A DNA stretch of 38,077 nucleotides from Rhodobacteraceae bacterium WD3A24 (GTDB taxonomy: Bacteria; Pseudomonadota; Alphaproteobacteria; Rhodobacterales; Rhodobacteraceae), in assembly GCA_002967695.1 (NCBI GenBank), contig PUHN01000036.1, positions 1-38,077 on the forward strand, given 5' to 3'. Below, piece by piece: positions 17,603 to 24,589 of this stretch (the stretch's first letter is position 1; the number at the start of each line of letters is the position of its first letter). Both the position numbers and the translations under genes were made by a program. Below the pieces are notes generated by a model. The model did not search any database. It saw only the letters and a program-made list of their open reading frames with translations, and was not told the DNA's origin.

Positions 17603-17661
17603 CCGTGCCCTTACAGGTGCGCCCCGCCCCCTTCACCTTCGTCCAAATATCCTCGGGGGGA

Positions 17662-17745
17662 GCCGCCCGAACCGGGCGGCGGGGGGGGGGGAGCCCCCCC
17701 CCCCCCCGGGGGGGGGGGCGGGCGGCGGGGGGCTGAAAGCCCCCC
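17662..17745. terminator. Convergent intergenic hairpins flanking a G11-AG-C14-G11 tract
   Basis: Two perfect hairpins, each with an 8-bp stem and 3-nt loop, lie between the convergent DUF2905 and thiolase genes. The first is GCCGCCCG/CGGGCGGC (17662-17669 with 17673-17680, loop AAC). The second is GGGGGGCT/AGCCCCCC (17727-17734 with 17738-17745, loop GAA). Between them is an extreme homopolymer: G 17681-17691, AG, C 17694-17707, G 17708-17718. A bidirectional terminator fits the position, although no U-tract follows. The preceding 'CCAAATATCCTCGGGGG' (from 17643) looks like an intergenic motif I recall from Rhodobacterales gene ends. Exact run lengths could be sequencing or assembly error. 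Confidence 0.55.
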
Positions 17746-17773
17746 TTCCCCCGGCACCGCGGGCGCGCGCGGC

Positions 17774-18952
17774 TCACCAGATGCGCTCCAGCGCCAGCGC
17801 GATGCCCTGCCCGCCGCCGATGCACATCGTCACCAGCGCGCGCCGTCCACCGATCCGCTCGAGCTCGTAAAGCGCCTTGACCGTGAGGATCGCGCCGGTC
17901 GCCCCCACCGGATGGCCCAGCGCGACGGCCCCGCCATTGGGATTGACCCGCGCCGGATCGAGGCCGAGCGCGCGGCTCACCGCGATCGCCTGGGCGGCGA
18001 AGGCTTCGTTGGATTCGATCACGTCGAAATCGCCGGCCGACCACCCGGTGCGCGTGCAGAGCGCCTCGACCGCCGGGATCGGCCCCAGCCCCATGACCTC
18101 GGGCGGCACGCCGGCATGGGCATACCCGACCACCCGCGCCCGCGGCACGAGCCCCGCGGCATCGGCCGCCCCGGCACGGGCCAGCACGAGCGCCGCGGCG
18201 CCGTCATTGATGCCGCTGGCATTTCCGGCGGTCACCGAGCCGTCCTTCTGGAAGGCGGGCCCGAGGGCCGCGAGCCCCTCGGCCGTTGTCGGCTTGGGGT
18301 GCTCGTCGGTCTCGAAACGGGCCGTTCCCTTGCGGCCGGTCACTTCGACCGGGACGATCTGCCCGGCGAAGCGGCCCGCCTCGATGGCGTGCGCCGCGCG
18401 CGTCTGGCTTTCGAGGGCGAAGGCATCCTGATCGGCGCGGCTGATGCCGTGCTCGGCGGCGATGTTCTCGGCCGTCACGCCCATATGGCCGGTGCCGAAG
18501 GGGCAGTTGAGCGCGCCGAGCATCATGTCGAGCGCGCGCGCCTCGCCCATCTTCTGGCCGAAGCGCGCGACCTGCAGCGCATGCGGGGCGCGGCTCATGC
18601 TTTCGGCGCCGCCGGCAAGCGCGAAATCCGCATCTCCCAGCGCGAGCGCCTGGAACGCCGAGACCACCGCCTGCGCGCCCGAGCCGCACAGCCGGTTGAC
18701 GTTCATCGCCGGCGTCGTCTCGGGGATGCCCGCCTCCATCGCCGCCACGCGGCTGAGATACATGTCGCGCGGCTCGGTATTGATGACAAGACCGAACATG
18801 ACATGGCCGATCTGCTCGCCGGAGACGCCGCCGCGCTCGAGCGCGGCGCGCGCGACCGTCGCGCCCAGCGCGATGGGCGGCACGCTCGCCAATCCGCCGC
18901 CGAAGGTGCCGATCGCCGTGCGCGCGGCCGAAAGGATGACGATATCGTCCAT
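17774..18952 (-). CDS. Acetyl-CoA acyltransferase / beta-ketothiolase (BktB/PhaA-like)
   Basis: A 392-aa thiolase. The acylated nucleophile is Cys89 in 'NRLCGSGAQA'. The general-base and activating residues are His347 ('GHPVGATGA') and Cys377 ('CIGGGQG'). The stretch 'TEPRDMYLSRVAA' and the ending 'GGGQGIALALERI' resemble BktB-type beta-ketothiolases more than the standard PhaA, as I remember those sequences. A somewhat broader 3-ketoacyl-CoA range is therefore possible. It is the third gene of marR-maiA-thiolase, with only 4 bp after maiA and an AGGA ribosome-binding site. In that context it could convert acetoacetyl-CoA from aromatic amino-acid breakdown to acetyl-CoA, or serve polyhydroxybutyrate synthesis. 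Confidence 0.9.
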   Translation of the reverse strand: MDDIVILSAARTAIGTFGGGLASVPPIALGATVARAALERGGVSGEQIGHVMFGLVINTEPRDMYLSRVAAMEAGIPETTPAMNVNRLCGSGAQAVVSAFQALALGDADFALAGGAESMSRAPHALQVARFGQKMGEARALDMMLGALNCPFGTGHMGVTAENIAAEHGISRADQDAFALESQTRAAHAIEAGRFAGQIVPVEVTGRKGTARFETDEHPKPTTAEGLAALGPAFQKDGSVTAGNASGINDGAAALVLARAGAADAAGLVPRARVVGYAHAGVPPEVMGLGPIPAVEALCTRTGWSAGDFDVIESNEAFAAQAIAVSRALGLDPARVNPNGGAVALGHPVGATGAILTVKALYELERIGGRRALVTMCIGGGQGIALALERIW

Positions 18953-18956
18953 GGTC

Positions 18957-19592
18957 CTACTCTGCGGGTCTGAAGTTGTCGGGGTGGGCGGCGGCCACGG
19001 CGGGCACCTGCTCCAGCGCCGCCATCACGGCATTGATGCGCGGCATGGCGTCGAGCGCGACCTCCCAGCGCCGGGCGTTGTAGATCTGGGGCACGAGGCA
19101 GATGTCGGCCATCGTGATGGCATCGCCATGGCAGAATCGCCCGCCATCGGGCGTGTCGAGCATCGCCTCGAAGGCGGTCAGCCCCTTGGCGATGAAATGC
19201 TGCATCCAGCCCTGCATGGTGATCGCCCCGCCCGAGGCCTCGACTGCATGGCGCGCCACCGAGACATTGCAGACGGGGTGAATTTCCATCGCGATGGCAT
19301 GGGACAGCGCGCGCACCCTCGCCCGACCGTCGAGATCGGCGGGCAGAAAACCCGTGCCGCGCGATTCGTCGAGATACTCGATGATGGCGAGCGACTGGGT
19401 GAGCCGGCGCCCGTCGATCTCGAGCGTGGGCACCAGCCCCTGCGGATTGCGGGCGAGGTTGGCGGCGCCGCGATGCTCGCCCTCGAGCAGATCGACCGGC
19501 ACGTCGTGCCAGTCGATCCCGGCCAGGCCGAGCGCGATGCGCACCCGGTAGGCGGCGGAAGACCGCCAGTAGTCGTAGAGCGTGGGTTCCAT
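18957..19592 (-). CDS. maiA: Maleylacetoacetate isomerase (zeta-class GST)
   Basis: A 211-aa glutathione S-transferase-fold protein. The N-terminal thioredoxin-like half starts 'LYDYWRSSAAYRVRIAL', holding the zeta-class SSxxxRVR glutathione site. The 'QSLAIIEYLDE' and 'DICLVPQIYNARR' stretches are typical of MaiA, which isomerises maleylacetoacetate to fumarylacetoacetate in tyrosine/homogentisate breakdown. Two adjacent ATGs exist (19595 and 19592). I use the second because GGAGG lies 4 nt before it but only 1 nt before the first. Either way the start overlaps the marR stop. The other homogentisate genes (hmgA, fahA) are not in this window, so the substrate is by homology. Confidence 0.85.
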   Translation of the reverse strand: MEPTLYDYWRSSAAYRVRIALGLAGIDWHDVPVDLLEGEHRGAANLARNPQGLVPTLEIDGRRLTQSLAIIEYLDESRGTGFLPADLDGRARVRALSHAIAMEIHPVCNVSVARHAVEASGGAITMQGWMQHFIAKGLTAFEAMLDTPDGGRFCHGDAITMADICLVPQIYNARRWEVALDAMPRINAVMAALEQVPAVAAAHPDNFRPAE

Positions 19593-20086
19593 CATTCCTC
19601 CAGCAGTCGGGCGAGCGCGCGGCGCAGGGCCGGCGTGTCCTCGCCCAGATGGGCCTCGAGCTCGGCCTGATAGGCGCGGGCCTGCGGCACGATACGCGCC
19701 ACGAGGGCCCGGCCGGTGTCGGTCAGATCGAGCGCGACGAGCCGGCGATCCTCGGGGTGGCCGGCCTTGGAAACGAGGCCGGCCCTCTCCAGCCGGGCCG
19801 CAGCGCGGCTGACCTTGGACTTGTCCATGTCCACCCGCGCGTTGATCTCGCGCACGCTCACCGCGCCCGACTGCGCCAGATGCGCCAGCACCCGCCATTC
19901 GGGGATGGAGATGCCGAACTCCTCGCGATACCGCTCGGCAAAGGCGCGGCTGACGCGCGAGGCCGCCACGGCGAGCTGATAGGGCAGGAACTCGGTCAGG
20001 TCGAAATCCTCGGGCATCGGCGCGATCATTGCATCTGGCACGACGGCGTCAAGCCCGCGCGAGCGCGCCGGATTCGGGGTTTTCAT
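19592..20086 (-). CDS. MarR family transcriptional regulator
   Basis: A 164-aa winged-helix regulator. The DNA-binding core runs from 'ISIPEWRVLAHLAQSG' through the recognition helix in 'VDMDKSKVSRAAARLERAGLV' to the wing 'HPEDRRLVALDLTDTG'. Flanking helices form the dimer interface. It heads the maiA-thiolase operon and overlaps maiA by one to four nt, so it probably controls that operon in response to an aromatic or CoA intermediate (inference). The long start at 20086 has no Shine-Dalgarno and its first codons overlap the leuA promoter. Methionines at 20029 and 20017 are credible alternatives, the latter beginning 'MPEDFDLTEFLPY' as homologues do. Confidence 0.88.
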   Translation of the reverse strand: MKTPNPARSRGLDAVVPDAMIAPMPEDFDLTEFLPYQLAVAASRVSRAFAERYREEFGISIPEWRVLAHLAQSGAVSVREINARVDMDKSKVSRAAARLERAGLVSKAGHPEDRRLVALDLTDTGRALVARIVPQARAYQAELEAHLGEDTPALRRALARLLEE

Positions 20087-20107
20087 TTGCGTGCAGGCGC
20101 GTATTAT
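20080..20107 (+). promoter_or_regulatory. Candidate promoter of the leu leader/leuA transcript
   Basis: The -35-like TTTTCA (20080-20085) is followed by a 16-nt spacer and -10 TATTAT (20102-20107; 5 of 6 match). The A of the leader ATG is 9 nt after the last base of the -10 box, where transcription would be expected to start. The leader mRNA may therefore be leaderless. The same bases read on the minus strand as GATAAT and could serve marR. Confidence 0.5.
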
Positions 20108-20115
20108 CCGCGCCC

Positions 20116-20202
20116 ATGAAGACCGATCTGGATATCCGCGCAGATCGCGGGGCCTTACTGGCGCTTCCGGCGCGCGGCCTCCTTCTCCTTAGCTGCCTCT
20201 GA
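20116..20202 (+). CDS. Leucine-rich leader peptide of leuA (attenuator)
   Basis: A 28-codon ORF ending 75 bp before leuA. Nine of the 28 residues are Leu, including four consecutive codons CTC CTT CTC CTT (20179-20190) near the C-terminus ('GLLLLSCL') and a rare TTA at 20155-20157. This is the classic design of an amino-acid biosynthetic leader peptide, in which ribosome stalling reports the charging of leucyl-tRNA. No Shine-Dalgarno exists upstream, and the inferred transcription start coincides with the ATG. That resembles the leaderless trpL described in Sinorhizobium. Function is inferred from composition, position and the overlapping hairpins. Confidence 0.8.
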   Translation: MKTDLDIRADRGALLALPARGLLLLSCL

Positions 20203-20243
20203 GCGTGCCGCCGGGCGCGCCGCTCAGAGGTGACCAGCGCCCG
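20168..20243 (+). promoter_or_regulatory. Putative leucine attenuator: three competing RNA helices
   Basis: P2 is a perfect 10-bp stem CCTCTGAGCG/CGCTCAGAGG (20196-20205 with 20221-20230) whose left arm includes the leader stop codon. P3 is a 7-bp stem CGGGCGC/GCGCCCG (20212-20218 with 20237-20243). P1 is an 8-bp stem CGGCGCGC/GCGCGCCG (20168-20175 with 20215-20222). P1 shares bases with P2 and P3, and P2/P3 can coexist only as a pseudoknot. Inferred logic: stalling at the Leu run leaves P2 free to form and blocks P3. A ribosome reaching the stop masks the P2 left arm and lets P3, a possible terminator, form. No U-run follows P3. Confidence 0.6.
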
Positions 20244-20277
20244 CCACGATGACGCTAAGGACAGACGAGAGTTTCCC

Positions 20278-21861
20278 ATGACCGACACGAAACATTCCCC
20301 CGGCGCGGCGGCGGCCGACCGCGTGCTGATCTTCGACACCACGCTGCGCGACGGCGAGCAGTCGCCCGGCGCGACGATGACCCACGAGGAGAAGCTGGAG
20401 ATCGCCGCCCTGCTCGACGAGATGGGCGTGGATATCATCGAGGCGGGCTTTCCCATCGCCTCGATCGGCGATTTCGAGGCCGTCGCCGCCATTTCGCGCG
20501 TGGCCAAGAGCGCGACGATCTGCGGCCTCGCCCGCGCGAACCCCACCGATATCGACCGCGCCTGGGAGGCCGTCAGGCATGCGCCGAAGGGGCGCATCCA
20601 CACCTTCATCGGCACCTCGCCCACGCATCGCGACATCACCCATCTCGACAAGGACGCGATGGCCGACCGCATCCACGAGACGGTCACCCATGCCCGCAAC
20701 CTGACCGACGATGTGCAGTGGTCGCCGATGGACGCGACGCGGACCGAGCGCGACTATCTCTGCCGCGTCGTCGAGATCGCCATCAAGGCCGGCGCCACGA
20801 CGATCAACATCCCCGACACGGTGGGCTACACCGCGCCCAAGGAATCGGCCGAGTTGATCGCCATGCTGATCGACCGCGTGCCCGGCGCCGACGAGATCAC
20901 CTTCGCCACCCACTGCCACAACGACCTCGGCATGGCGACGGCCAACGCGCTGGCCGCCGTCGAGGCCGGCGCGCGCCAGATCGAGTGCACGATCAACGGC
21001 CTGGGCGAGCGCGCGGGCAACACCGCGCTGGAAGAGGTGGTGATGGCGCTGAAGGTGCGCGGCGATATCATGCCCTTCACCACCGGCATCGACACCCGCC
21101 GGATCATGGCCGCCAGCCGGCTGGTTTCGGCCGTCTCGGGGTTTCCGGTGCAGTACAACAAGGCCATCGTGGGCAAGAACGCCTTTGCCCACGAGTCCGG
21201 CATCCATCAGGACGGGGTGCTCAAGAACGCCGAGACCTTCGAGATCATGCGCCCCGAGGATATCGGACTGAACGCCACCAATCTGGTGCTGGGCAAGCAT
21301 TCGGGTCGCGCGGCGCTGCGCGCCAAGCTCGCTGAGCTGGGCTATGAGATGTCGGACAACCAGCTGGGCGACGTCTTCGTGCGGTTCAAGGCGCTGGCAG
21401 ACCGCAAGAAGGAGGTCTATGACGAGGATCTGATCGCGCTGATGACCGAAAGCGCCACGGATCACGCGCATGATCATATCCGCGTCAAGCATCTCAAGGT
21501 GGTCTGCGGCACCGAGGCGCCGCAGTCGGCCGACCTGACGCTGACCATCGGCGAGGAGGAGCGACAGATCGCGACGACCGGCGACGGCCCCGTCGACGCC
21601 GCCTTCAACGCGATCAAGCAGATCTATCCACACGAGGCCCGGCTGCAGCTCTATCAGGTCCACGCCGTCACCGAGGGCACCGACGCGCAGGCGACAGTGA
21701 GCGTGCGTCTGGAAGAGGACGGCCGCATCGCCACGGGGCAGTCCTCGGACACCGATACGGTCGTCGCGTCGGTCAAGGCCTATGTCAACGCGCTCAACAG
21801 GCTTCTGGTGCGCCGCCAAAAGACCCGCCCCGCCGACGAGGCCGCGCCGACCGCGCCCTGA
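20278..21861 (+). CDS. leuA: 2-isopropylmalate synthase
   Basis: A 527-aa enzyme condensing acetyl-CoA with 2-ketoisovalerate, the committed step of leucine synthesis. The TIM-barrel HMGL-like domain carries 'DTTLRDGEQSPG' from residue 20 (metal-ligand Asp25), 'HCHNDLGMA' (metal-binding histidines) and 'ESGIHQDG'. The C-terminal LeuA dimer/regulatory domain (about residues 390-515) is present, so allosteric feedback by leucine is expected. I start at ATG 20278; an upstream in-frame GTG at 20230 falls inside the attenuator stem. GAGAG (20266-20270) is the nearest ribosome-binding candidate. The leucine-rich leader upstream suggests control by attenuation in addition to feedback. Confidence 0.95.
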   Translation: MTDTKHSPGAAAADRVLIFDTTLRDGEQSPGATMTHEEKLEIAALLDEMGVDIIEAGFPIASIGDFEAVAAISRVAKSATICGLARANPTDIDRAWEAVRHAPKGRIHTFIGTSPTHRDITHLDKDAMADRIHETVTHARNLTDDVQWSPMDATRTERDYLCRVVEIAIKAGATTINIPDTVGYTAPKESAELIAMLIDRVPGADEITFATHCHNDLGMATANALAAVEAGARQIECTINGLGERAGNTALEEVVMALKVRGDIMPFTTGIDTRRIMAASRLVSAVSGFPVQYNKAIVGKNAFAHESGIHQDGVLKNAETFEIMRPEDIGLNATNLVLGKHSGRAALRAKLAELGYEMSDNQLGDVFVRFKALADRKKEVYDEDLIALMTESATDHAHDHIRVKHLKVVCGTEAPQSADLTLTIGEEERQIATTGDGPVDAAFNAIKQIYPHEARLQLYQVHAVTEGTDAQATVSVRLEEDGRIATGQSSDTDTVVASVKAYVNALNRLLVRRQKTRPADEAAPTAP

Positions 21862-21889
21862 GAACCCTGCCCGCCAACCCGCGGCGAGG

Positions 21890-21934
21890 CCGCCCGGCCG
21901 GGCGGATTCGTGCCGGCGCCGCGGGGGGCGGGCC

Positions 21935-21958
<24 letters not shown>
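21890..21958 (+). terminator. Hairpins downstream of leuA
   Basis: A 16-bp palindrome CCGCCCGGCCGGGCGG (21890-21905) is followed by a larger hairpin. That second hairpin pairs GGCGCCGCGGGG (21915-21926) with 21946-21958, 12 bp with one bulged G at 21952 and a 19-nt loop. Either could end leuA transcription; neither has a U-tract. The second overlaps the candidate mreB promoter. Confidence 0.45.
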
Positions 21959-23070
<1,112 letters not shown>

Positions 23071-23130
23071 CGGCGTGGGCCGGACAGCCCGCTGCCCGTG
23101 CCCCCCGTGCCCGGTTGAAGCGAGGCTGAC

Positions 23131-24057
23131 GTGGCGAAGGACCGCAATGGACAGGACGATTTCGTTCGCCCGATCAGGCGGATCCTGATCGGGCTGCTGG
23201 TGGTCGCGCTGCTGGCGGGGATCGGGCTGTGGCGCATCGACAGCCCGCGGGTCGAGCGGTTCCGCGCCGCCTTCATCGACCGGGTGGTGCCCAGCTTCGA
23301 CTGGGCGCTGGTCCCGGTGCGCGGGCTGGTGGGGATGGTCGAGGATTTCCGCTCCTACGCGCGTATTCACGAGCAGAACCAGGAACTGCGGCGCGAACTC
23401 CAGCAGATGCGCGCCTGGCGCGAGGCGGCGCTGCAGCTGGAGCAGCGCAACGCGCAGCTGATGGATCTCAACCAGGTGCGCATCGACCCGGAACTGACGC
23501 ATGTCACCGGGGTGGTTCTGGCGGATTCGGGGTCGCCCTTCCGGCGCTCGGTGTTGCTCAATGTCGGCGCGCGCGACGGCGTGCAGGACGGCTGGGCGGT
23601 GATGGACGGGCTTGGGCTGGTCGGGCGTATTTCGGGGGTTGGCGAAGGCTCGGCGCGGGTCATCCTGCTGACCGACTCGAACAGCCGCGTGCCGGTGACC
23701 GTCCAGCCCTCGGGGCAGCGGGCGATCCTGGCGGGCGACAATCAGCCGCTGCCGGTGCTCGACTTCGTGGAATCGCCCGATGCGGTGCGGCCGGGCGACA
23801 GGGTGGTGTCGTCGGGCGACGGCGGCGTGTTCCCCGCCGGGCTGCTGGTGGGCGAGGCCGCACAGGGCGCCGACGGGCGGCTGCGGGTGCGGCTGGCGGC
23901 CGATTTCGGGCGGCTGGAGTTCCTGCGCGTGCTGCGCTCGCACCGGCGCGAGGAAATCGAGGAATCCGGCGAGCTCATCGCCCCGGCCGGGACGCCGACT
24001 CCGGGCGAGGTGCAACCGCCCGCCGCAGAGGCGCCGGACGGGGGCGCCGATGGCTGA
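23131..24057 (+). CDS. mreC: Rod shape-determining protein MreC
   Basis: A 308-aa bitopic protein starting at GTG 23131 with GAGG upstream. A cytosolic basic N-terminus precedes one membrane helix (about residues 19-38). A periplasmic coiled coil follows (about 70-115, 'EQNQELRRELQQM'), and then the double beta-barrel domain ('VLLNVGARDGVQDGWAV', 'VILLTDSNSRVPV', 'VVSSGDGGVFPAGLLVG'). MreC activates PBP2-RodA through its beta domain. The Pro/Ala-rich C-terminus (last ~30 residues) is probably disordered. Its 3' end overlaps mreD by 8 bp. Confidence 0.95.
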   Translation: MAKDRNGQDDFVRPIRRILIGLLVVALLAGIGLWRIDSPRVERFRAAFIDRVVPSFDWALVPVRGLVGMVEDFRSYARIHEQNQELRRELQQMRAWREAALQLEQRNAQLMDLNQVRIDPELTHVTGVVLADSGSPFRRSVLLNVGARDGVQDGWAVMDGLGLVGRISGVGEGSARVILLTDSNSRVPVTVQPSGQRAILAGDNQPLPVLDFVESPDAVRPGDRVVSSGDGGVFPAGLLVGEAAQGADGRLRVRLAADFGRLEFLRVLRSHRREEIEESGELIAPAGTPTPGEVQPPAAEAPDGGADG

Positions 24058-24589
24058 GACATCGGCAAGCCGCGCATGGGTGTATTGGCTGCTTTTCGCC
24101 GGGCTCGGCGCGCTGACCCTGTTTTTCCGGCTGCTGCCCCTGGGCGGCGGGGCGAGCGGCCTGCCCGCGCCGGATGTGACGCTTTGCCTTGCCGTCGCGT
24201 GGGTGCTGCGGCGCCCCGACTACATGCCGGCCCCGCTGGTGGCGGGGGTCGTGCTGGTCGAGGATCTGCTGCTGCTGCGCCCGCCGGGGCTGTGGGCGCT
24301 AATCGCGCTCGCGGCAACGGAATTCCTGCGCGCGCGGCACACCTTGATGCGCGAGCTGAGCTTTGTCATCGAATGGGCCGTGGTCGCCGGCGTGATGCTG
24401 GCTATGGTGGTCGTCCAGCGGCTGGTGCTTTTCCTGCTGATGGCGCCCCAGCCCGCGCTGGGGCTGGCGTTGCTGCATATCATTCTGACGATCCTGTTCT
24501 ATCCTGTCGTGGTGGCCGTTTCACACTACCTTTTCAATGTGAGAAAACCGGCCACGGGCGAGGTAGACGCGCTGGGGAGACCGATATGA
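24050..24589 (+). CDS. mreD: Rod shape-determining protein MreD
   Basis: A 179-aa polytopic membrane protein with about five hydrophobic segments between residues 8 and 165, consistent with the MreD family. The start ATG 24050 overlaps the mreC end by 8 bp, and its stop overlaps the mrdA start as ATGA. Motifs are weak, as usual for MreD, so identity rests on topology, size and position between mreC and mrdA. Confidence 0.9.
   Translation: MAETSASRAWVYWLLFAGLGALTLFFRLLPLGGGASGLPAPDVTLCLAVAWVLRRPDYMPAPLVAGVVLVEDLLLLRPPGLWALIALAATEFLRARHTLMRELSFVIEWAVVAGVMLAMVVVQRLVLFLLMAPQPALGLALLHIILTILFYPVVVAVSHYLFNVRKPATGEVDALGRPI

Noticed and set aside
17681-17732. Functional G-quadruplex
   Set aside because: G-runs exist on both strands, but they are more likely to pair with the adjacent C14 run, and the run lengths themselves are uncertain.
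20230-21861. Upstream GTG start for leuA
   Set aside because: It lies in the right arm of the attenuator stem, has no ribosome-binding site, and adds 16 residues not expected in the family.
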